From: Turnera subulata
Taxonomy: Eukaryota > Streptophyta > Magnoliopsida > Malpighiales > Passifloraceae
Assembly: GCA_028386065.3 (NCBI GenBank)
Contig: JAKUCV010004279.1
Location: 1 to 64,000 of the forward strand
Length of the DNA stretch: 64,000 bases
Direction of reading: 5' to 3'
Part shown: piece after piece, positions 48,868 to 60,654 of the stretch
How positions within the stretch are numbered: position 1 is the first letter of the stretch
Layout of the letters: every line of letters starts with the position of its first letter
The notes under the pieces: model-generated
Told to the model about the DNA's origin: nothing
Databases searched by the model: none
What the model saw: only the letters and a program-made list of their open reading frames with translations
Position numbers and translations under genes: made by a program

Positions 48868-51319
48868 ATGGTCGAATTCGGTGTCAAGCTATACCGTGAC
48901 AAGCCCAAGAAAGGTATATTTAGATTCAAGAAATGTCGATTACTGTATTATTATTATTTACCAAAAGAAGATTCCCCTATTTTTCTTTTTCTTTTAACAC
49001 CCTGCAGCATTATTATCCTTTTTTATTCTTTCACTTATTTGGGTTCAATCATTGATGGGTTTTGTTGGGCGTTTGACCTTTTGATATTTGTTTGTTCTCC
49101 TCTCGCTTGTTGCAAAGAACAGCAAAACTGAAGCAGCAGCAACAAGAGCAGCAGCAGCAGCAGCAGCAGAAGGGAGTGCCAAATCCAACAGCAAAACCAG
49201 CAGCGTCATCATCATTGTCTGCAGCAGAGTCAGCTGCAGCTGCATCATACAAAATGGGGTCTCAGTCTACTGCATCTGCCCCACCACCACCTCCGCCTCC
49301 ACCTCAGCCCCCTAAGGAGTCCTTCGCCAGGCGCTACAAGTTCCTCTGGCCTCTCCTCTTGACTGTCAATCTCGCTGTTGGAGGTCATTTCTAAGTTTCC
49401 TTCCCTTTGATTCGTTTTTCTCTTCTTAGTGTATCTGATTTCTTATTGGTGATTGTGGGTGTTCTACTTTACTGTGATGGGAAAACAGATATGGGAATCT
49501 GGGTTTCTGCCAAATTACTGGGTTTTTTTTCTTGTTTAATTATCAATAATTGTTGTTTTCTGAAGCTAACTCTTGATGTTACTTTGCTGCAACGAGGAAC
49601 ATACCGTTTCAGTTCCATGTTTGAGTTTAAACATGTTAGGATAAGGTGACCTCCAAGTACTTTATCTTTATACTATCTGTGAGGTTAATGATTGCTTCGA
49701 TAAGGATGTTAGGTTTCACTGATTGTCTGGTAAGAGAGAGAGAAAGAAACAGAGAGTATAGTTGAGAGCAGTTTGCCGAATGCTGTGATGGTGACTGGTT
49801 GGCTTGTGAAAAGCGGTAGAGAGTGAAGCATGACAATAAGACACAATGCTTGCCCTTAAATCCATACACATCAAGCCCCTTATAAGACTACTAACTATTG
49901 TTTCTTCTTGCCTTGTGAGATTGACAACCAAGTAGTGTATTATCAAAATCCATATAGGGGTTGGGTACGGTTACAGAAAAGTACTGCGGAAGAAACTTAT
50001 GTTGTCTTTCTACATTCCTGCAAGTCACGTGTATTGGAATATCTTGGGAAATAAATTTGCCTTCATTCTCCTGGAGGCTTGATGGTGCTATCATGTTGCT
50101 TTGTTTTTCCTTTCTTCAATTAAAGACAGTATTGAAGCAAAATAAAGATCAACGTGTTATATGATGACTGGAGATTGGTGAAAATACCAAATATTCTTGT
50201 AATCATAATTAGGACTGACAATTCTAGTAATGTTTGGTATTGGCTTAGCGGCTGAGACTCTTGTAGGGATTCAGAATGAAGGAGCTTTTAACACACAAAT
50301 ACACACAACGAAAGTTTGACAGATTCTAGGTCCTCTTTTACAAATAAGAGCAGATATTTCCTTTTCTGAATGAAAATATCAGAGAATGCATCTGTGATAT
50401 ACTGCTGAAAAGCACGATGTCTCCAGAATTCTTCTATGTTGTATGTACAAAATGGCGGATCTTCTCTTAATAATTGCTTCAGGCAAACATTTCATGATGA
50501 CTCGGTTTGATGTTGTGGCATCTTGTGTCCAGACAATGGCATCGACTATGATCCTTAAGAAAGTATAGTTGTGAGGAGAAGTGAAATAGGCTTTTGCTTG
50601 TTCTCCTATGGTGTTGCTATGCAGCTTGTTGTCCTCTTTTAACAGAATTATTGTGGCCACTCTCTTTTCCTTTAATTTTTCCTTTTTTCTTTGTGTGTTA
50701 TTAACCAAATGAATAGGTTATGAAATTGATAACCAAAAGTTTAGGAAATTATTGTCATCAAAGTTATTTTCAGTTAGTACTGAGATTGATTTGCAGTATT
50801 ATATGCTTGCCTAGCACTTTTACATCTCATTGGAGTATTAGTTGAGCAATCATCTTTTTTCAGTATCTGGCCTGTCTGCGTTGTCCATTTCTGTCTTCCC
50901 TGCTTTTGGAATGCTACTGTTATGAAGTTATTAACTGTTGGAGACAATATTTTGCAAAGTTTTTTTTTTCCTTTTCTTTACCTGAATTTAGTTTAACTTC
51001 TACAGCCTACTTATTCATGAGAACGAATAAAAAGGACACAGACTCAGAGGAAGAAGCTGCAAGCACTATCTCTTCTACTCCAAATTCATCCACTCTTACT
51101 TCTGTGGTTGCTGCCACACCTGTACCAGTGCCAGCTGTTATAGAAGCTCCAAAGGTGCGTGAACCTCTTCCAGAGGATCAACAGCGTGAATTATTTAAGT
51201 GGATTCTGGAAGAGAAAAGGAAAGTCAAACCAAAAGATGCAGAGGAGAAGAAACGCATTGATGAAGAGAAAGCTATCCTCAAACAATTCATTCGGGCAAA
51301 ATCCGTACCAACCATCTAG
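48868..51319 (+). CDS. Small polyQ/polyP single-span membrane protein (WAS/WASL-interacting-like)
   Basis: Three exons: 48868-48913, 49123-49383, 51006-51319, with 206 residues. The start MVEFGVKLYRDKPKK is short and basic. A Gln-rich run encoded by (CAG)n follows, then an Ala/Ser region, eight prolines (APPPPPPPPQPPKES) and a membrane segment YKFLWPLLLTVNLAVGAYLF. The C-terminal half is Ser/Thr/Glu-rich and then charged and helical (REPLPEDQQRELFKWILEEK, ending FIRAKSVPTI). Arabidopsis has a protein annotated as 'WAS/WASL-interacting protein family' next to RH20 (At1g55160 from memory), and position plus layout fit it. The annotation name rests on the polyproline tract. No biochemical role is known to me. 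The second intron is long (1.6 kb). Confidence 0.8.
49133..49174 (+). repeat. CAG repeat coding for polyglutamine
   Basis: A run of CAG/CAA codons inside exon 2 of the 48868 gene, with seven consecutive CAG codons. It is likely variable in length between individuals. Confidence 0.8.
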
Positions 51320-53900
51320 TTGTCTATTCGAAATTGAGATTGCAATGAAAGCTGTTTTTGACTGGTCACAGGGTCTTGTGCAATGGTAAAAGCGTTAAGT
51401 TTGCAACTTCAAATGGGAATGTTAACTTCTTGAGGACATTGTAAAAAAATCTCAAGGTTAGGACTATGTCTAATTTCTCTCTCATTTGTTCCATTTTAGT
51501 AAAACAATTACGGTGTAATTGCCTTTCTATTGGTTAGAAGCTTGAATTCTGATGCTATATATCAATGCATTTCCATGATATCTTTCCTCACAGGCTGTTT
51601 TTAATTTAATAAAATTTCTGCAAAATGTAGTCATCTTTATCAGTTGAAGTGTTCTAATTTCTAAATGAGGTTGCTGTTGGCATCTGGTGAATGCTTTTGC
51701 TTTTACATACTATCTTTGCCACTGTCCTTAGCTTTATCCAACCACCCAGAACTTGATGGGTTGCTCATATTAAAAATGTGGGGCTGAATCTTGTCTTTAT
51801 GCATGTACAGTCCAGCTGAAAACCTCGGCAGTATACCGGTGCTTGCATTGGACTGTGGGCCAGCAGTAAAATACCCCACCAATCCACAGTTTAAAGTTCA
51901 TCAAACAAGTCTTAGATGATTCATCTAAAACTTTATACTTTAAACCAACCATTAGGAGATGGCTTGTTGGTTTTGCTCCATTTCTCACCCGTGCAAACCC
52001 TGTATTTAGGTTTTCTGTTTAAGGTTCCTTCCGTGAAATTGCACTTTGTGGGATGATGACCTCAACAGGGGAAAGGGCCAAGAGGGATTTCATTCCTTGC
52101 TGTCATTTTTGTCATATTAGTGTAAGGAGGCGAACATCGTTTTCAATGAATGGTATTGTTGATCTCATTTGCTGTCCAATAACAGAAATGAATTGAGAAA
52201 TGAAGCATATTCCCCAACTTTTCAAGGTGAAGAGATTCACATGGTGACATGGGCCTAATGAGAGAGCATGCACAGGTTCCAAAGAGGATGTGGACACCAC
52301 TAATACGCACTCTGAGAGTACCCATAAAATTGCAAGCTTCCAAAATCAAAACCAACTGCAACTACCCAATAAGATTTGTCTTCCAACTTCCCAATTATGC
52401 TTTGGTCCTCAATTTCGTCCCATGAAATATTAAACAACTGAAGAATATACTCCAAAGCACCTAAACCCTTACCTTTCCTAAAAGAATTGAGAAAGATTTC
52501 CCGTATATTCTCTAAGATCCTTGGAGATATTGATGTGTTTAACAAATCAAACCAGCAAATGAAGAAGAAGAAGAGGGTTGTTATATAGATCTTGTGCAAC
52601 TGTGATAATTGATAAAGTATTTATTTGTAGTACAGATACTTATAAGTTAGGCAGTTTTGAAGGATGGAATGATCGCTCTAAAGGTAAGCAGAGGAATGGA
52701 GCTAACATTTAAATATACTTGCAATCAACAAATTAATGGGCCACTTAGAATTCAATATGGTAGTATTTGGTAACAGTCAAAGAGAGACATGTTGAAAGTT
52801 TTAAAAGCTTGGATTAATTAATGTGTCTTTCCCCAAAAGAGATGGCTTTATTTCCAATTCTTCCTTTTCCAATACATGTAGACATAATTATCCCTCCTCA
52901 AAAACAATGCATGCTATACACAAAAAAAATTTAGGCAATTATGAGCACCATTATTTTGTTCATCACACTGAGGATGGTCAAGGGCTTGGTTTGACATAAA
53001 CTAAGAGTATTTGAGGTAAAGAGGGAGGTAATCCACATGTGGTTTCTTTCCATACACTAATAAATATGAAGGAGAGGGTACTACTACTACTACTACTACA
53101 TGGTAATGAAAGTAACATGAGCGGTTGGCCTAGGTGTTTGTAAATATATGGATTGGGTGAGAATTTCTGTGTGTATTGTGAGAGAGAGGGACAAAAGTTG
53201 TGGCAAAGATGATGATGGGGATTGGAGAATGTGGTTAGATTTATTGAGTCTCACATGAATGCACGAGGCCACCAGCTGCCCCCTGCAAAGATGGACGCCT
53301 CAAGCCACTGTGCCACGAGACAATTATGGACTTGTGGGGACTTTTTATCCTATATTCTTGTTTATACACAAACATCCATCGGTGTGTAATTTATGAGAAA
53401 CCTTATCATGGTACCCATTATGAATTCTTTTGAAAGATTTCTTCTTTTCTTTCTGTTATAGTATACACTTTGATCAATAATCATAATTGGATCCATGCAT
53501 ATGCTACCCTATTCGTGAACTGTGCTGTGATCCATATCTTTCAAAAAGGAGTTAATGTTATCAATTTGATTTAATGTTAGCTAGCTAGTTGCTTCTTAAT
53601 TATTTTCAAGAAATCGCCGAAGCGGGCCAAAAAATGGCCCTACTTAAGTTAAAGCCAGAAGATTCATTCAAATAAATAGTAGTAAGAATTATTTTCAATT
53701 GATAAAATTCGTCTAAACAATTTTACAAACAGCAAAGTACACTTACAAATTGAGCTGGTGACATATAACCTTATCGAGTACCCTCATATTAGAATAATGC
53801 ATGCATATATATATGTACATACAAACCTCACAAGAGTCAAGCTCAAGGCAATATATATACTTATAATCTATCATCTACCCAAAAATACCAATATTCTCTC
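51320..53900. other. Spacer between the 48868 gene and the P450 gene
   Basis: It begins with the 3' UTR of the upstream gene. Otherwise no gene can be supported on either strand. An (ACT)n microsatellite lies at 53080-53099. Small minus-strand frames near 52112-52599 lack start context, splice partners or recognisable content. Confidence 0.45.
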
Positions 53901-54059
53901 TTAGTCCCCAACTTAAGCTTCAGCCCCATTGGCTGTCTCATAGCCGCACGCGTGCACGTAGACATAAACCCAGATTCGTACTTTCCCTTACAAAAAATAA
54001 TGTCATTATCACTCCTCTGTTCACCATAATTAAGCATATTTAAGCAAAGCAAAGCAAAG

Positions 54060-54091
<32 letters not shown>

Positions 54092-54106
54092 CAAAAACCA
54101 TCCATA
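53901..54106 (+). promoter_or_regulatory. P450 proximal promoter with a BRRE-like palindrome
   Basis: A perfect 10-bp palindrome GCACGCGTGC lies at 53946-53955. Just before it, CGCACG (53945-53950) is CGTGCG on the other strand, which fits the BRRE consensus CGTG(T/C)G bound by BZR1/BES1. It is ~155 bases upstream of the ATG. A TATA-like CATATTTAAG occurs at about 54034-54043. It is followed by AAAGC and AAAG/GA repeats (54044-54091) that form the leader. Confidence 0.5.
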
Positions 54107-57100
54107 ATGGACAACTTATTGTTGATTGTGTTAGCAATTTTGTTGTCCACCATACTTCTCTACAGGAACAGGAGGCTTAGTATCATCAGATCATCTAAGT
54201 ACAAAACCCCACTCCCTTTAGGTACTCTTGGTTGGCCTCTTATCGGTGAAACCATCGACTTCATTTCCTGTGCCTACTCAGACCGCCCTGAAAGCTTCGT
54301 CAATAAACGTCGTCTCATGTAAGTATATATATATTATATGATCACAAACGCTAGCACACATCATTAATATAGGTTAATTACCATTGCTTAATTAGTAGCT
54401 AATCAGTTTAACTACAATAGTATTCAACAATATTCATGTTTTTGGTGTTGTATTAGGTATACATGCTTAGTTAAGCTGCCTAGCTAGGTTTAATAAGGTT
54501 TTATGTACTTGTTAGATGATTAGTCTGTATTTTATTTATTGTTAGCAAGTGATATCTGAATAGTACTTGCTTAAGTAAACTTCTTAACCACAAGTAAGCT
54601 TCTTCTATTACTTCCAACCAACTCCAAGAGAGACGCTTCAAGCTCAACATTTTTATTGTTGATTTTGCAAATTTACAAATTTGAACTAATAAATGAATAC
54701 CATAAGCTACGGCAATGGAAGAGAAAAGTTGTGTAGTAGCTAGCTAATCGACCACCACCGTTTTGGGTATTTTTTTACAGGTTCGGGAAGGTGTTCAAGT
54801 CACACATATTTGGAAGTCCTACGATTGTATCGACAGATGCAGAAGTAAGCAAATTCATCCTGCAAAGTGATGCAAAGATATTCGTGCCTTTTTACCCGAA
54901 ATCCCTCACTGAGTTGATGGGGAAGTCCTCCATCTTGCTCATTAATGGAAGCTTACAAAGAAGAATCCACGGTCTCATAGGAGCCTTCTTCAAGTCCCCA
55001 CACCTCAAAGCTCAAATCACAAGAGACATGCAAAGTTATGTTCAAGCCTCGATGGAGAAATGGAGGGATGACCAGCCCGTTTACATACAAGATGAAGCCA
55101 AAAACGTTAGTCTTTAATTTCTCTCTGTCTCTCTGCCTCTCTCTCTGTGTGTGTGTCTGTGTGTGCCCGTGCGTGTCTTTTTGTTGTGTGTGGTTTAGTG
55201 TGAATTCTATCCTTGAAGTTTGAAACCCACCATCTTTTCAGCTTCTTCTGAGTTTCAAGATGAGTTTTTGAGATGAGTTCCAATGGACGAAGCATAAAAC
55301 AAAAAGATTTTTATCTTTCTTTAACTTATCTCTCACATATGGCTTAATTTTTTCTTTCTTCCAAAGTATTCACATGCTTTACGAGGAACAGGCCAACACG
55401 TAGAACATGTAGACATTACTCCTCTCCTCTCTCTCTCTCTCTCTCGCTCACATTCACTTTTCTCTCGCTGTCTAGTGAAACCAATCATTGATGTTTGCAT
55501 TTTTATCTCTGGCTTCTACTTAAGTTTGAAATGATTTTGCTGGAAAGTAACAAAGAGCTAAGTGGAGTATGGGGCTCACAATAATTTTGCATGAATCATA
55601 TTGTCTAGTAAATGACACTCATAATAATGACTAATGCTAGAGAGTCCTTGCAGAAAGTTACTAAGAAAGACCCTTCTTTTGTCTCCAGATTGCCTTTCAA
55701 GTGTTAGTCAAGGCATTGATTAGTTTGGATCCAGGTGAGGAAATGGAGTCACTAAAGCAACAGTTCCAAGAATTTATCTCGGGTCTCATGTCTTTACCTA
55801 TCAAGATACCTGGAAGTCAACTTTATCGATCATTACAGGCGAGTCATTACCAATCTGTTTATTTCCCTCTATACTTTTCATAATTAATGAATTTTAACTA
55901 CAGTAATCTATCCCCTCCTCGTTCTACCATGATTAATTTCATTAATTAAGATTAGAACAATTAAACTTTTGGGTTTCCCTCAGGCAAAGAAGAAAATGGT
56001 GAAGCTGGTGAAAAAAATAATCCAATCCAAAAGGGACAATGGTGGCATCTCAAAAGTACCAAAAGATGTTGTGGATGTTTTGGTGAATGATGCAAGTGAA
56101 CAACTGACGGATGATCTAATAGCCGATAATATGATAGATATGATGATCCCTGGGGAGGATTCAGTGCCGGTCCTCATGACACTTGCCATTAAGTACCTCT
56201 CAGATTGCCCTGCCGCCCTACAACAATTGACGGTATGCATTAATTTTCTTACTTATCATTAATTTTCTTATTGAACTACTAATTAAGTAGCGACTAGGGT
56301 TTTTCCCCATAGTACCGATCAATGTACGTACTGATAACTACAAGTCGTCACTAAGAGGGACCATGCAAAATGTCACCATAACACCACCATCCTAGATTTG
56401 TAAAGACATCTTTCTCAGAGAATCAGTATCTTGAATTAATTAATTAAGTAACCCCATTTACAAAACAAGATATAAAACACTTTCCATGAACGCTGTAGCT
56501 GTTGTCTTCAAATTCTTTTTGAATCATTTGAACAAGCTGGCCTTTCACATTTGTTGGATCATTGGGTTCGGTTCGTGTTTAGTTAGGTGACCTATCAATG
56601 TCTTTGTTCTTTCGCTCCACGTGTGACGGGGGTCATCCTAAGTACTATTTTGTTTAGTTCCCACTCCAGTTAATTTCATTTTTTTATTCTTCTTTTCGTC
56701 TGGTAGTCTTTGTCTTGTGATTAATATTGTGAATTTCTTGGTGTAATGAATGAATCCACAGGAGGAGAACATGAAGCTGAAAAATCTGAAAGCAAAGCTT
56801 GGAGAGCCCTTGTGTTGGAGTGATTACTTATCTTTACCATTTACTCAAACTGTAAGTTACATAAATTACCGTTGTAAATTTGAAACTAAAAAAAGACTTT
56901 GTTCTATGTATGATATATATGCCTATTCTTTCATTGCTGGAAACAGGTGATTACTGAAACCCTAAGAATGGGAAACGTTATAATTGGGGTGATGAGGAAG
57001 GCAATGAAAGATATAGAGGTTAAAGGGCATTTGATACCCAAGGGGTGGTGTGTTTTTGCATACTTTAGGTCAGTTCATCTTGATGAAAATCACTATGACC

Positions 57101-58657
57101 GGCCTTACAAGTTCAATCCATGGAGATGGCAAGTATGACTCGCTAGCTAGCTGATTTTATGTCGGATTTAATGGTTTGATTGATGATTAATTATGAATTT
57201 TCAATCCTAAACTTACATGCCACTTGCTTGCAGGACAAAGACATGAGTACCAATAACTTCACTCCATTTGGAGGTGGACAAAGATTGTGTCCTGGACTTG
57301 ACTTGGCTAGGCTGGAAGCTTCAATTTTCTTACACCATATTGTCACTCAGTTTAGGTAATTAATTTTTTTAGACTTTAAACTCGGTTGAATATTTCTTTG
57401 ATGGAATTAATTAATAGTTGCTGATTTGTTCATAAGCTTTTTTTACAAGCGAATTAATTAGTTCACAAAAACCAAGAGCATGTGTACACTTTTTATAACG
57501 AAGAAAATAGTAAGAGCTTCTTTCTGAAAGTTATATTAGACACTACTACTTTGTTCCTCCACTTTTTATAGATGAGCAATGACAAAATCATTAGAAGATA
57601 CACAACTTTCTGCCAGATTTCTGGCAAGTAACCCCTGAACCTGAAGCATTCTTTTTCTCCATTAGATACTTTTAGGATACAAGTACTATATTTAACCATT
57701 TCCATACCGAAGAAAACACCCTACATATGCAATTCCATTTCCACTTCCCCATAATGCCCATATCTCCAAGTTACTTTTAAACAACTTTTCCCGTATAAGA
57801 GAAGACAGAATCATCAAGAGACCATTACCATGTGACTATTTTTTGGCTGAAATCTTGACGAGTACTCCACATGTGCCACACACTGTAGGCAAAGTCTGGG
57901 TGTCATATATAGAGCCAATATTAACCCTACCATGCCTTCTTAGACCAACCAGAGGTGGTACACATGTGAAGCCAAAAGAATTTGGTGCCAGTCATTCAAT
58001 TTGCTCGTTATTTCTCTCCTCGATAGATATATGTAGTCACATCCACAAATTTTTGCCTTGTCTCTAGTGCATTGAAGTAAAACTTTTGTATAGTTAAATA
58101 CGTCCATAGGATCCGGTGGTGACAATTTGTCGTAAAAGTTAGTCAATGATATTATTAATTTAGAGGATAATAGAGTATCTATGTGTAGCGCATGCTAGCT
58201 CCTACCTCTAATTAGGCATTATTAGTACATTATGTGTCAGAAGACAAAGATCATGGTCAATCTAGTTGTTAGGCAATACAATGAGAATATCATCACATAG
58301 TTTAAACCCAAAAACACCCTACTAATCAGCTCTTGGCTGTAGAGGTTGATTAGGTGTCATAGAGAGGTTCTCTAGTTGTGGATTTCCTTGCCTTGAGAAA
58401 GTAAAACCAAGGCTGGTCCAACCTTTGACTGCATATTCTAATTAATTAAGCACAGTAGCTTATAGGGTATGTATGCAATTTGCACAAAAGCGTAATAACT
58501 TTTTTCACAAGGCTTGTGAATGCTGCTGATTTCTCTTTGCTTAATTTTGTCTTGTAGATGGGTTGCCGAGGAAGATACAGTTGTGAACTTCCCCACTGTA
58601 AGGATGAAGGGGAGGATGCCCATTTGGGTCAAAAAGAGAGAAGATCAAGATCCTTAA
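54107..58657 (+). CDS. CYP90D1: Cytochrome P450 CYP90D1-type, brassinosteroid C-23 hydroxylase
   Basis: Eight exons: 54107-54318, 54781-55105, 55689-55838, 55984-56232, 56762-56851, 56947-57132, 57234-57355, 58558-58657, giving 477 residues. An N-terminal membrane anchor (residues 1-20) precedes a proline hinge and [12 protein letters not shown]. The words [34 protein letters not shown] and [11 protein letters not shown] are characteristic of CYP90D. The I-helix reads IPGEDSVPV (G286-S289), ExxR is ETLR (346-349), and FNPWRW stands for PERF. The heme Cys is C423 in [13 protein letters not shown]90D1 with CYP90C1 hydroxylates C-23 of brassinosteroid precursors at the ER. Intron 3 uses a GC donor (CAG|GCGAGT at 55839); every other intron is GT-AG. 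The last intron is 1.2 kb. Confidence 0.94.
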
Positions 58658-59990
58658 GCTAAGCTAGCTTACATATATATTTATATATTATATAATACAC
58701 CACAGCTAGCCAAGAAAATGGCTCAAAGACACTTCAATTCAATAAAACAAAAAACCCAACACGAAAAAGACTTGAACAATCGAAGACAATAAGGAATGGT
58801 CAGGGCGCACACGTGTGGGGCGTCATCAAGGAAGCTGACATATCTGTACTCTTTCATAGGCTTATTGCAGAGATATAGATTAGTGGAAGTGTATACTCTT
58901 TTTAAGGGACCCATAAAAGATTATCCTTTCTACACTTTCCTTGTTTCTTCTTCCCTCGTTTCTTTTTTCTCTTTTGCACACTTGAGGTCACTGAGTACGT
59001 AGGGAGTATAACATTAATGAAAACGAACAGCTATATATATAGTATGTCATTTGAAAATCTAATTCTATCTAATTCTGTTATATCAATGAATTAGCCTTTT
59101 CGAGTGGTAAGAGTAGCAAATCATGAAGCGGGGAGGCTTAATGATCCATTACTTTTTGTTAATTGCGCATGAACAGATTTTTACAAGTTCAATGGTATGA
59201 ATGACAAAGCAAAGAACAAAATGCCATATATTGTACGATTATAAGATGATATATATTATTGCTGCTCATCACAAAATTTAATGAAAAACTTGAACAACCG
59301 ACAGATCATCTCGAGAACTATACACGAAACTAGTTTATTTTAAACTTGGTTTTGTAGTTCTCGGCTGGATATTGTTTGCACCCATAAGACAGAAACATAT
59401 TATGCAAATAGAAATTCGAATGTAAGGATGAGTAGAGGTTTTGTCAATTCTTGAGAGTTTGATATTCATAAATTGCAGATACATCGAATATTAATCATAT
59501 GCACATTTACATCAACCCATCCGTTGTTAAACCATAATGTGCATAGAGACGTTTTGGACTTTGTCAATACAATTTTGTTGCCTTACGAACTTGTAGTGAT
59601 TCTTCCTCTAGAAGGATCATTAAAAATTGAAAACTGTCAAATTCATTGGAGAAAGAGTGAAAACAGACAACAACAAAAAAAATATCTGTCTTAGTACAAA
59701 TTAAAGATAGCTAGGACGTTTTGTCAGGAAACTATATTATCTCTTTAGATGACTTTGTACCCGTCATGTTTGTACTAGATAAATGCAGAACACGATAAGA
59801 TCTAGCATCATCTTTTGTGTTGGTAACATCATGTCCATCTTTATCAATGATTAATAAGCAGTACCAAATTAATTAAACACCAGTTATGATCCTTTTGTAT
59901 GGTTGATTTTTATATATGCGGGTGAAGGGAAGGGAAGCAGCACAGATTTGTTGTAACCAAAGTGGAACGTTTAAGGCTATTGATAATGGG
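58658..59990. other. P450 3' flank and AT-rich spacer
   Basis: Contains the P450 3' UTR, with an AATAAA signal at 58741-58746 about 84 bases after the stop. AT-rich spacer follows, with no supported gene. Confidence 0.5.
58741..58746 (+). terminator. Putative polyadenylation signal of the P450 gene
   Basis: A canonical AATAAA in an A-rich context, 84 bases downstream of the stop codon. Confidence 0.5.
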
Positions 59991-60654
59991 CTTAGAAGCA
60001 TCACAAGGTTGGACTTCTGATCCACACATCTCCCTCGAGCAACCCCATAAGAGCCCACAACGCAAACCTAATCACCTTTTGGGCTTGGGCCTATACATAG
60101 CCGAAGTGGAAAAAACTGGGCTACTGGAGACAGTGTCCATACGACGCCGTTTCTGTTGAACAGGCCTTTCCGTCTCCAATATCTATCTTCTCCTGCAATC
60201 GAGAGCAAAACGCAAGAAAACAACACACCAACTTTCTGTCCTTGGTTCCTCTCTCTCTCTCTCTAATTTATCAGAGGAAAAAAAAAATCGATCAATCAGT
60301 CGCGGAAACTCTGAAAAACCTAATTATCATCTACTTCTCCTCTTAGGTACCGATTCTACCTTTTATTGTAGTCTGGTTATTTTCCCGTTATGTCCTTCAA
60401 CAAAATCGTTAACGAGCAAAAGAAGAAACAAACAAAACTAAAACGAACTTCCCGTTAATCATAGTAGCTTAGACCTTAGGTTTTTTTTTTTCTTCTGTTT
60501 TTTGCCAATCGATTATCGATGAGAGAACGTTACCATATATTTTAGGGACTTATTAGTGTTAGAGTGACACATTACACGCAATATTATTATGAGGTAGTAT
60601 CTCATATTCTGTTTAATATTATTATTATTTGCACAGAAGAAGCTTAAACAAAAA
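59991..60654 (+). promoter_or_regulatory. FLX-like gene promoter and 5' UTR with a leader intron
   Basis: Site II words cluster at 60052-60057 (AGCCCA), 60080-60085 (TGGGCT), 60086-60091 (TGGGCC) and 60117-60122 (TGGGCT). A CT microsatellite lies at about 60248-60264. The leader probably contains an intron from 60347 (TCTTAG|GTACCG) to 60636 (TTTGCACAG|AAGAAG), removed 18 bases before the ATG at 60655. Confidence 0.6.

Noticed and set aside
52112..52599. Overlapping minus-strand frames (62-99 codons) between the 48868 gene and the P450 gene
   Set aside because: They are short, lack recognisable domains and cannot be joined by splice sites into a sensible protein.
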